Below are positions 12,801 to 21,296 of a stretch of 64,000 nt of DNA, in pieces. The notes beneath the pieces were generated by a model. The model had not been told where the DNA came from, made no database searches, and saw only the letters and a list, made by a program, of their open reading frames with translations. Origin of the DNA: Ceraceosorus guamensis (taxonomy: Eukaryota > Basidiomycota > Exobasidiomycetes > Ceraceosorales > Ceraceosoraceae); assembly GCF_003144195.1 (NCBI RefSeq), contig NW_020289999.1, positions 379,544 through 443,543 of the forward strand, given 5' to 3'. Made by a program: the position numbers and the translations under genes. The number at the start of each line of letters is the position of its first letter. Positions within the stretch are counted from its first letter, which is position 1.

Positions 12801-14228
12801 TGTGCGGCTGCGAGACAGGGCGCTGGACGCTGCTACAGATGTGCGGGACGGCTGTCTCGCAGCTTCCATGTCTGGAGACGAGCGGGTGTTGCGACCAGAG
12901 AATGCATTCTGCAGCGTGGTCGCAAGCCACATTGACCGTTCGATCTCAAAGTCCAGCTCATCTTCGAGGTCCAGCTTGATACCACCCTTTGCGATGCCGC
13001 CTTCCGGGCTCTCGCGCTTCTCGAGATCCGCCGCAAGGGCCAAGACTGGAGTGTAGCTGCCCTCGTCGGCTCGATTCTGCTCCCCGAGTGCCTGCGCGCC
13101 AGGTTCACGGTCAAATTCGGCGTCGGAAGAGATGTCCAGTGCAGGGCGAGGTAGCGTGGGCAGGTCGCCCAGCGAACGTATGAGCGTGCTAGGAATGGCG
13201 ACCCTGTTGACTCGTGCTGTCCGCATATGTGCGGGCACCTCTCCCATCTGATTCTTGACAATGGCGATAGGCAGCTCGGGCAGAGCGGGCGGAGGGCTCT
13301 CCGTGTCTCTACGGCGCGGTGCGCTGTGTGAGCGTCGGCGTGTCCCTGCGGACGAGCTGGCCGGCATAGGACCCGAGCTGCCGCCGGAGCTGGTACTGGT
13401 AGAGTATCCTCCCAAATCCCACCGACTGCTGTCTGGCCCATGCACCGAGGGACCAAGTGGCTCTACAACAGCCATCGGTCTGACCCCACGCGTTCCAATC
13501 ACCCTTCGCTGGTTCTCTGAGATGTCCTTGAGATCCACGCCGTTGGCTACGGCATGACGAGGCGCAAACTTTAGTGTCGGCGCGCTAACATTCAACTTGC
13601 TCTTGGTAGTGCCACGTGCTAATCTTCGCTTGCGGTACTGAATGAGAACGTAGCCTCCCAGGCCAAGCGCAACTATCAAGGCTCCCAAGCCGACGGCGAG
13701 AATGGCCAAGCTGGATGTAGACGCGCCACTAAGGGTGGTATTTGACGAGGCACTGGCCGCGGTGCCTGCCGTGGCTGACCGACGAGAGAGGGGATGAATG
13801 GAGTAGACATTGTCGAAGAAGTGCTTGGCGTCGAGGAGCCATAACGGCCCGTTTGGTTGGACCATCGGAAGTTCACTGCGAGCGCGATCGGGTTGTCTGA
13901 CTGTTGAGCCAGTCTGGGCGTAGAAGACCTGGATTTGTGTGGATATAGCAGACTTACAATGCATAAAAGTCGTCGGGGGGATACTGCGCTTGTGAAGAGT
14001 TGAAAGAGTGTCGTGACTTGGTCGATCGTGATATGAGTTTGAGCAAGCGGCGACGTCGGTCGAGGTGATTGGCTTCGTCGATCTGCGGCTAAGAGGATAT
14101 GGATGAGAAGAAGAGACCGGATGAGTTGGGCAAGAGCAGTGAGCACCAAGGGACAACGAAGAAGACCGAATGCGATCGAGAGGGCGGAGAAGGTGGTGAG
14201 AGAGTAGGTCAGGAAATGGTGTGGGCAT
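9819..14228 (-). CDS. Single-pass membrane protein with very long Ser/Pro-rich tail
   Basis: I do not recognise the family. The clear part is 13875 down to 9819: a short extracellular stretch, a Ser/Thr-rich linker (SASSNTTLSGASTSSL), one membrane segment (SLAILAVGLGALIVALGLGG), a basic stop-transfer YRKRR, then about 1,300 residues of low-complexity Ser/Pro/Ala tail. The topology resembles fungal wall-stress sensors or signalling mucins, but no Wsc or mucin repeat is seen. The N-terminus is uncertain. The frame stays open up to an ATG at 14228, but that stretch looks non-coding. A good GTAAGT donor at 13957 and a CTCGCAG acceptor ending at 13876 define an 82-nt intron; splicing it joins a different upstream frame and gives YPPDDFYAFELPMVQPNG, which looks like an ectodomain. 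No signal-peptide exon was found with confidence, so the true start may lie upstream of 14228. Confidence 0.6.
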   Translation of the reverse strand: MPTPFPDLLSHHLLRPLDRIRSSSLSLGAHCSCPTHPVSSSHPYPLSRRSTKPITSTDVAACSNSYHDRPSHDTLSTLHKRSIPPTTFMHCKSAISTQIQVFYAQTGSTVRQPDRARSELPMVQPNGPLWLLDAKHFFDNVYSIHPLSRRSATAGTAASASSNTTLSGASTSSLAILAVGLGALIVALGLGGYVLIQYRKRRLARGTTKSKLNVSAPTLKFAPRHAVANGVDLKDISENQRRVIGTRGVRPMAVVEPLGPSVHGPDSSRWDLGGYSTSTSSGGSSGPMPASSSAGTRRRSHSAPRRRDTESPPPALPELPIAIVKNQMGEVPAHMRTARVNRVAIPSTLIRSLGDLPTLPRPALDISSDAEFDREPGAQALGEQNRADEGSYTPVLALAADLEKRESPEGGIAKGGIKLDLEDELDFEIERSMWLATTLQNAFSGRNTRSSPDMEAARQPSRTSVAASSALSRSRTSVIFQQITGHFDSSKPPVMSMTSLAPSRDALPPMPSRSDMSLTPMAEAPFRPSIDSRTSRGGTTSTGSSVYMSAGESNRTFRHDSNPEALPPLPSLSTSQFGVRGPHQGNYARSAAGQGVSAIGLPMTKLPSLTSNGSSSVAHVPGAFRPLSLGLGKSSSSKSSLSLGAAIFSEARSSVWHGSNASGSEGSLVDASLTVVPTMGGVATIARSESDNSATLSSVETRPSEDISGSTTAHANTFYSTPPSSTHSASSDSDEENDLNGAVVTQAAKSVAISKIAPSGGPRRVPVPAADPRKPLPLICEDPEPVNLSAKRPSAIIISNSDDARSSLDTRSRTSISAPQPSALPNMVPFMTPYHRAFFPDEPTEASAASSSSVDVNALKVHHSGEASASRSSFSSSISPPASPLLAQLGNEGFLPTSPANEKQSFGSSLVARLKRGRAPSSCPPPQPRESINVAPSISKVMEQQARAQEEARLSSAVVCTPKLSPKPDFSPANSSPYTREEWAVSTSDSPDARAAAVSFMLRPSIESLNRTRAQQRSSFSRHDANVLERAGLGIDELAVSRSSVHSGRTSSTSRARPESEVISTASPIMQPAKWEAEQGITGIQRPLPAISPSELSVSLAAEHPSTGRMSPLATFQSRFSDSLSRRPSLVAATPVSATSPNMSSSALSPRTATNGATWSSSPQQNTTSRQSALLASPRSDYNADTISITSSCVTGGTDAIGEALEDAQHHRARLLQRVQQNAALDRKNASTSLALRNVATSMPPSQSSLSSRKPYHLSVAVSSSALPTNTLVAPLTPPLTPQDPLTTSTSASTMKPSGPPPVPSLPEPAHLHGSRASNSPATDWSSASGGGTKSSKLRPLSLMATASVLDATSFSNFGMPASFPAGVTSASSSSGSLSSQITSMPVAKRTGSRGGVLPVATDAASPSFFSNRSESSPRPPSTFFPRDDPNGPPAFASPTPSSTIGARSPNSSVPPVRSFPDSIQSVTA

Positions 14229-15810
14229 GGATAAAGACGATGGTGATCCTCGACCTCGTGTATGTGCGCAAATAACAGACTCTCGGCGCTTGCTAAAGGG
14301 TGCGAGACGGCAAGAGCATTGACGATTGCCGATGCTGAGTGTCTAGTGTGCATGCTACTGCATTGTAGCGCATTCAAGCATTGTTCGCATCTTGTTCGAG
14401 TCGAGCGAGATCATCAACATGCCTGCTGAAGGTAGACCGGTAGGGTCAGCGGTCAAGGCGTCACAGGTGAAGAGGCTCTCTCACTACCGCTGCTCGCCTC
14501 GACGGGCGACGGCACCTCATCCAGATCTTGTTTGTCCTCGTGCAGTCTGCATACCAACGCCGTCCCGAGTCCAAGATTTGCTTTCGGACAGCCGGAGGCG
14601 GGGAGCGGCGTGCCTAGTTCGCATCTTGTCTCAAGAACGCATCAGTGGACCTCATCATGCTTCGGTGACTACGCGATCGACAGACAGCTTTTGGCTGACC
14701 ATCATGCGGCAGCTCGCGCTTGGCGGTACGCGGTCGACTGCAGGGAGGTGGTCTCTCGGCGCTGGCGAACGGTAGACCGACACCTCGGCACGGTCACGGT
14801 CGATGAGTGCGAGCGAAAGAAGCTGTTGTGGTGCTCGTGACTGTGCTGGCCGTTTCAAGTGGCGTTCCGAACGGGTCTGCCTGTCGTGCAAAGGCAATCA
14901 TGAGTTCAAAATTGCCTGCGGGCTGGGGCTGCGTATCTGCATGGGTGCGCCTGGCTCCCACATCTTGCGCGTACGCCCACGAGCGAAAGCGGTGCCTGAT
15001 CAACGATGGAGCGCTGTACACGATCAGATCAGCAGGCCGTAAGCGTCAAGCGAATGATGGGCATCATGCACGCCGGTGGGTGATGATCGTCGACGCCCAG
15101 CAGGTGAAGCCGTCGTCCGTTAGACGCGTGATGCGTCTCCAGCCTCGCCCCCTTGCTTGAGGCGCGCTGCAAACATACAAGCGTGGCGCGCCGCACCCGC
15201 GAGAACAACACTGTGACTCGCGACGGCAGCAGCACGCGCGGCAAACGCAGCCAACTCTTGACTATTCTCGACTTTTATCGGACTTCGGGGCCGGATTCGC
15301 CGCGCAACAATCAAATCGCCCTCCACATGCAACGATCGGCCGGGCGGCATCCGGGGCTTATTCTTAATTGCACGCAGTCAACATTCACAATGAATTCAAG
15401 ATGCTGCATGGGCACAAACTCGTCAATTCCTCGCAATTATCAGCCAGTGGATCGCAATGGATCACCTTTGTAGAGTGGAGGCGTGTGCGAGAGAGAGCGG
15501 CGCCAGGAAGTCAACGGTGTGAGCTCAAGCTTCCTCTTCTGAGGTCTTGTCGCGTTCGACAGCGGAGGGTCGAGGGGAGGGTGTCAGCTGACGTTTAGTC
15601 CTCATCGCTCTTGCAACGCATACAATGGGGCCTTGCGGGCACAAGGTGAATACATTAAGCCCATCTGTCACGTTCTCAACCATCGCAGCCCCCATCCGTT
15701 TCCAGCAAAGATCTTTCCGAGCCTCACCCTCGTCGGCTGAACTTGGCCATTCCTCATCGCAAATCATTCGAAGCGATCACCTCCTCTTGACCCACCAAGA
15801 ACATCTCACA
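14229..15810. other. 1.6-kb spacer, no supported gene
   Basis: Short open frames occur on both strands but are unrelated to known families and lack extending splice sites. The first exon of the leftward membrane protein may be hidden here. The last 200 bases are the promoter and leader of the aldo/keto reductase gene. Confidence 0.5.
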
Positions 15811-17190
15811 ATGTCATCTCAAACCCGAGTCAAAGTCGTTTTCGGCGCCATGACATTCGGCGCCGCGGGTCAAGAACAAGCGCGGGTGCACGGCCTCCAG
15901 GACCAACAAGCCATTCTCGACGTCTTCGCAAAGCACGGACACAAGGAGGTGGACACTGCGCGCGTGTATGGCAACGGCACCAGCGAGGAGAACCTGGGTC
16001 GATTGAAGGCTTCTTCCCATTTTCAAATCGCTACGAAAAACTTTCCTTCCAGACGTCGACCTTTGCACAAGGATGGCGCAGCTTACGACCACACGGCGCC
16101 AGAGGTGTGAGCGCAGCAGTCGCGGAGCAGCGATGTCAAAGTGTGCTAGCGGGGCAGTCACGTGAATGCTGACAGCCCATACCTTTCCTCTGACGCCCCG
16201 ATCACTCAGCCATCGTTGCCTGGCAGACTCGCTCAAAGCTCTTCAAACAGATTGTGTCGACCTATACTACCTGCACAGTCCAGACCGCGATGTTCCCTTC
16301 GCCGAGACGCTAGGTGCGTTGAACGAAGAGTACAAAGCGGGCAAATTCAAAAGGCTCGGTATCTCCAACTACACCGCGCAAGAGGTCGAGGAGATCATTG
16401 CCATTTGCGAAAAGAATGGGTTCGTCAAGCCCAGCGTGTACCAGGTGAGTGATGCGCCTCGCATGTTTACCCTTGCTGACGTGTGAAGAACGCTTCAATC
16501 TGACTCTCTATTTCTATTCGCAGGGCATCTACAACTCTGTTGTTCGTTCGCCAGAACAGCCGCTATTCCCTGTGTTGCGCAAGCATGGTATTGCCTGTGA
16601 GTATGTCGTGGCAGCTGCCAACGCACAATCTGATTGTGACAAGCATGAGCGCCTATCGCTTTGATGTTGTACAGTCTACGCTTTCAATCCACTGGGCGGT
16701 GGGCTCTACACTGGAAACCTGAAGTGGGAGGACAGCGATGACAAAGAGAGTCAGGAGCACAAGATCGAAAAGGGGTCTCGCTTCGATGCCAACACCAAGC
16801 AGGGAGAGATGTACCGGAAGCGATACTTCAAGAAGCCCTTCTTTGATGCGTTGGAAGTTCTGCGACCCGCCGCGGACAAGCACAACTTTTCCTTGGCCGA
16901 GGTGGCCCTGCGCTGGATGCAGCACCACTCCAAGCTGACGCCCGACCATGGAGACGCAATGTGAGTCCAGATCGATGCTGGTCTTCATTCTTCAGACGCA
17001 GGAACCCGTGCTGACCTGGCTTAATGTTCGTTCGACATGCACCTCCAGCATCATTGGCGCGTCGAGCTTGAAGCATATCGAGCAGAATCTGCTCGACTTT
17101 GAGAAGGGTCCTCTGCCTCAAGATGTGCTGGATGCCGTGGAGAAGGCAAACCAGCTCGTGTCTGAAGTTACTCCTCCATACCATCACTAG
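15811..17190 (+). CDS. Aldo/keto reductase, AKR7 (aflatoxin-aldehyde reductase) type
   Basis: A probably cytosolic NADPH-dependent carbonyl reductase. Exons 15811-16106, 16210-16444, 16524-16596, 16675-16960 and 17049-17190 give 343 aa. The catalytic tetrad is visible: Asp and Tyr in VDTARVYGNGTSEENLG, Lys in IATKNFP and His in YYLHSPDRDV. The AKR7-type signatures FNPLGGGLYTGNLK and the C-terminal HGDAIIIGASSLKHIEQNL, which belongs to the cofactor pocket, are present. The fungal AKR7 family reduces dialdehydes and other reactive carbonyls; the substrate here cannot be read from sequence. The ATG at 15811 is chosen because FGAMTFG of the first beta strand follows closely. Confidence 0.92.
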
Positions 17191-17269
17191 GCGAGGAGCT
17201 AGTCTCGTCTGCATCCATCTGATATTACCTGAGAGCATCTTTATGCCAAGAAGCAACGCAACGTGCAAT

Positions 17270-18957
17270 TCATGCAGCTGTTGACAAAGTGTTCGTCTCC
17301 GTCGCTTGTTGTATTTGAGCATGGTCCCTCTTGACGCCCAAGTCGGGGAAGACTTCGTTCCATCGCTTCTGATACGGGCTCTCTTGCTGGGACTGAGCAG
17401 GCAGCGGCACGCCCACAAGCGTACGAGTGTAGCCAATGACTGTCCTAAACATCTGTGTAGGCTCATCTTTGCGTTCCGCAGGCGTTCGCAGACCGGATCT
17501 TGAACCTGCATTTGCGCCTGTGTCATCAGGGTCTTCTTCGTCTTTAGAGCTAGCATTGCGAGCTACTTGACGCTTCAAAAGGCGATTGATGGTCTGGGAA
17601 CGTACGGTGCAGAACAATTGGTTCAGCTTCTACAGCGCTACATCACACGAGTTCGTGAGTGGGGCCGTCACTGACCTCAATCTTTTCATCCTCGAGCTTC
17701 CGCTCGCTCTGATTCTTTCTTCTGCGATTGATCTCGCTCTTTCGGAGCGCTTCCTCTGCTTCAGTTCTTCTTTTTCTCAAAGGATGATTCTCATCCTCTG
17801 CCAACGTGGCATTGTATCGGACGAAGACGTTTGTGAGCGCTCTCCCAACGCAGCAAGGCATATTGCCGACAGACTACTTACCCATCGGCAAGCTCATCAA
17901 TTCTTCTGCAGGCTCCCCGCCGAGTTCAGGAGGAGGAGTCCAGCTTCCTTCTCGGCCTTCCGCCCCGGCCTCCGCTTGCGCTGCTTTTTGGGCATTCGCT
18001 CTGGCCAGCTGGCGGGCGGTCTTTGGGAGTCCGTCGCCCAAGCCTGCGATGGAGGTATCAAAGTCGGACTCCGATCCTGACTCTGCATCTGTCGAAGCGC
18101 ATGAATGGAGGTGTAAGCATAGGCTGAAGGTAGACGCTAGTGGAGCTTTGGCTAGATCGTTCAGACGTGTACTTACCACGCTTGCGCTTCTTGGGATCCG
18201 CTTCTTTGCCAGCTTTGAAACGCAGCTTGGAGCCTCCACTGCTGCTGCTCGACGATTTCGTCTTGGGTTTGGCACCGCTTGAGGCCGTGCTTGCGGGTCT
18301 GGAGGGGCTCATCTTGAGTCTAATGCGGAGAGCCTTACTTGCACCGCTTTGCTGCACATCCTGCTTGGAAGCATCCGCTTTGGACTTGGATTGGCGTGAA
18401 GGGACAGGGCTGTCCGCCGCCATGTCATCCTCTAATTCGTCTTCCTCGCCGTCTTGATCCTCTTCGTCTTCCTCTTCCAACAGCACCTCCTCTTCCTCTT
18501 CTTCCTCCTCCTGCTCCTCTTCTTCCTCGTCATCATCTTCACCATAGTCACCAGAGTCGATGACAGGCTTCCGAACAGCCGCTCGAGCAGGTCTGCCGCT
18601 CTGCGTGCGAGGAGTAGGCGTATCCGCCGGAGTGCTCACCACTCTCTTCTCTCGCCGAATTGTGCGAGGACGCTGCGGAGCGGAACTCGCGGAGTCTTCG
18701 TCATCATCCGAAATCATTGCCGCCCTGCCGTTTTCTCTTGCATCGTCCTCCTCATCCGGTTCGCCGTCCTCCACTTCCATGGCCTCATCCACCTCGTCCT
18801 TGTCGTTCTCATCTCCTTCTTCTCCTTCTCCATCCACGCTCTCCTCATCCTCGGGTGGCATGGAGAGCGACGAGCCATCTGATCGTCCCTCCTCGTCGCT
18901 CATTCTGTCATTTCTGGACGCGCTGCGAGATTGTTCTCTCGCTTGCGTTGCGGACAT
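17270..18957 (-). CDS. IES2: INO80 chromatin-remodelling complex subunit Ies2 (PAPA-1 domain)
   Basis: Ies2 (INO80B in animals) activates the ATPase of the INO80 nucleosome-sliding complex. Exons on the minus strand are 18957-18177, 18088-17882, 17797-17676 and 17593-17270, giving 477 aa. The N-terminal 180 residues are extremely acidic (runs of Glu/Asp at about 130-165), followed by a basic Ser-rich linker with KKRKR. The PAPA-1-like domain emerges only after splicing: KTARQLARANAQ, then ELMSLPMEDENHPLRKRR, then EINRRRKNQSERKLEDEK and TINRLLKRQ, the hallmark order of Ies2/INO80B. No C-terminal HIT zinc finger is present, as in other fungi. The INO80 ATPase itself lies at the right end of this window. 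Confidence 0.88.
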
Positions 18958-19351
18958 TGTTGTTTCCCATGAGCACCGCTTTCAGCAGCAGGCGTGGGAT
19001 AGCGATACGTCAGCAGCAATACGAGAGCGTTTGAGGGGATGGGGTTGTTGATTACTTTGCTGAGTCGCTTGACTCGAGAGATTGACGATGCAGCACGGCG
19101 AGCACGTCGAGAAACGTGAATGTAAATGTTGCCCGCTTTTGCCTGGCCTTGCTGCGAACCTTGAACGTCTGGAACGACGTCCTCGCAAATTCACGATTAC
19201 GCGGGGTTGGATTCAAGATTCGAGCGTGCGGCACGCTTGGCACCTTCGACGATCACGTGAGTCTTATGCACAGGATCACTCACGTGAGCTCACCTTTTGC
19301 CGCCTCCCCCTTTAGCGTGCGCCGATGACGCGCAGCAGCGATGCGTGTGTG

Positions 19352-19375
19352 CAGCAGCAGCAGCAGCAGCAGCAG
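19352..19375. repeat. (CAG)8 microsatellite
   Basis: Eight perfect CAG units in the spacer upstream of IES2 and the four-TM gene. It is not in a supported coding frame. Confidence 0.9.
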
Positions 19376-19575
19376 TCAGAGTGAGTGGTCGAGTGCGCTG
19401 CTCATTTGGCGCAAGCTAGGTCACACTCAGGGGCTCGAACCCGAAATTTGGGCTCGCCCGCTACAAGCGCGGTGGGCAAACGTGCGCGCGATTTCGTGCT
19501 GTACCGGAAGGAGGAGTCACGACTCACAACTTTTGACTCGCAGCATGAAGGGTGGGCCCTCGGGCGCCTTTGGTA

Positions 19576-19591
19576 GGATGGATGGATGGAT
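19576..19591. repeat. (GGAT)4 microsatellite
   Basis: Four perfect GGAT units followed by a partial unit, in the same spacer. Confidence 0.85.
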
Positions 19592-20041
19592 GGAAGCGCT
19601 GCAGGCAGCAGGCGTGCATCCCACCAGAGAGGTCGACCCTGGCGTCTGGCGTCGGCGGCGGGTGGGATGACGGGCGATGGACGACGGCAATGAACGTGAA
19701 GTGAATACATTCATCGATCAGGACGAACAATCCACGCGTAGTTCCGACCTTCACCACACCCCACACCCACCCAACGTCCCCCCTTTCCCCTCTCAAGTCC
19801 TTTTACGACCCACCATCTCACGATATCTCACGAGCTTGTCACGTATCTACGACACGACATCTGACGCACCCAGAGTACTCTAACGTGCTCTTTCACGACC
19901 TGTTCAATACTCCTTGTTTAGGGAAATTGACGAAGCATTCGTTTGTGGGCCTACATTACTCAGCGGCGCGACGAGACAACCTGGAGCCTCGGCTGAGCAG
20001 CACCGCAGCATAACACTCAGCAAAGCGTCACTTTGGCAACC

Positions 20042-21296
20042 ATGTGGTGCGTCGAGGGGCTGCGTCCACAAAATCGCAGCATCGCCCGCTGAACCGACGG
20101 ACTGACCGCATTTGCGCCTTTATCGCCCTTTCCTCCGCTCACAGGTGTGACAATTGTTTGCTTAGTGAGTCCAGGATCCCAAAGCGGAGGCACTGTCCAC
20201 CACAGCAGTCACTGACGGCCATGCATTCTGAACGCCTCAGTCTTCCCGTTACGTGAGTAGACGCATGTCAGGAACGCGAATAATGCGGCAGCCACGGGCC
20301 CTCGCTCATGTGGATGGAATGATGTCGAGATGGTGGGAAAGCCTGATACTCGACAAAGACGAGAGTAGCAGTGGCGATGCCTTGCGGCAGGTGGAACATG
20401 GTGGAAGCGCACGAGGACGTAGATCTCGAGCCTTGTGTCAGCCTGCACGTGGAAGATTGGACAATGGACGTGTGGACCCTAATTATATCAAGCTCGCGAT
20501 AGAAAGAACAGTCGTTGGGCCATAACGGGGCTCTACGGAGTAACTGCCACACACTTGAAGAGGCATTCGTCGCTGATTTAACCTTGACGCACACCATCTG
20601 CATACAGGGGCGGGAGGTATTGCTCTCTTCGTGTTCATTGCTGTGAGTCTTCTGTAAAATGTATTCTCCTCTGGCGAGCGTGCGCTGACGCACTCAACGA
20701 CTTGGTGGTGGCGGTGCAGCTATACAACTTGGCTGGCTCTATCTTGCTCTTCAACTCTGGAATGTACCTCTTCTTCAACTTCCCTGAGTGAGTCAACTAG
20801 AACGAATGGGCCAGACGAGTCTAAGCTGACTTCGCCACCATTGCGGATGCTATATAGATGGCAAATTTACGGTGGTATCGGAATGGCGATCATGTCCATC
20901 TGCATCATCTGCATCATCGGCTTCTCCAACAACTCCTACATGTTCAGCCGACTATGCTTCTTCTTGTGGCCGTTGCTGCTGATTGTCACCGCTGTTCGCG
21001 CCGGCTTTATGATCTTCCAGCTGGATCGTCAGCAGAACAAGATCATCTGGGAGTGCAACAATGGCGGGCAGTTGTGGGGCGAGTCGGTGGAAGCGGGCTA
21101 CGGTTCGGCAGACTCCAAAGGCATGCCAACCGGAATGTGCTCGGCTGGATTTCACAGCCTCTACGTTGCCTTTGTGCTCAGCTTGCTGGCCGACTTCGCA
21201 TTGCAGGTCTACGCCTACTTCCTCACTTGGCGGTTCAAGAGCAGAATCGAGCACTGGTACACGCGCGTCAAGACCAACAACATCTACACTGCCTAG
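20042..21296 (+). CDS. Conserved-looking four-TM protein built from six exons, four of them tiny
   Basis: Six exons, 20042-20046, 20145-20164, 20241-20252, 20608-20642, 20720-20787 and 20858-21296, encode 192 aa. The first four exons are 5, 20, 12 and 35 nt, yet they join with correct phase and good splice signals into MWCDNCLLIFPLRAGGIALF, a coherent Cys-containing start followed by the first membrane segment. Four hydrophobic segments lie at about residues 14-36, 50-69, 79-100 and 146-169. A Cys-containing loop with WECNNGGQLW lies between segments 3 and 4, and the tail is short and basic (RIEHWYTRVKTNNIYTA). The topology is MARVEL- or tetraspanin-like, but I cannot name a family. The large exon alone would start at an internal Met and lose segment 1 and part of the following region. 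Function unknown, possibly a plasma-membrane or secretory-pathway organiser. Confidence 0.8.

Larger units (their letters stand above)
18958..20041. other. Divergent promoter region between IES2 and the four-TM gene
   Basis: Upstream region of two divergent genes. It contains a (CAG)8 run at 19352-19375, a (GGAT)4 run at 19576-19591 and a copy of the CACGACTC motif near 19518. The last 300 bases are pyrimidine-rich. No gene is supported. A tRNA-like T-arm near 19430 was examined and rejected. Confidence 0.6.

Noticed and set aside
16828-17556. 242-codon minus-strand open frame overlapping the aldo/keto reductase 3' end
   Set aside because: It runs antisense to conserved exons and into the IES2 last exon region in another frame; it has no coding features of its own.
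19385-19500. tRNA-like sequence: on the minus strand GGGTTCGAGCCCC with a CTTGTAG loop upstream
   Set aside because: The T-stem has a mismatch, the anticodon stem has two, the spacer between the arms is too long, and no 5' acceptor strand complementary to AGTGTGA is found. It is at most a decayed tRNA or chance.
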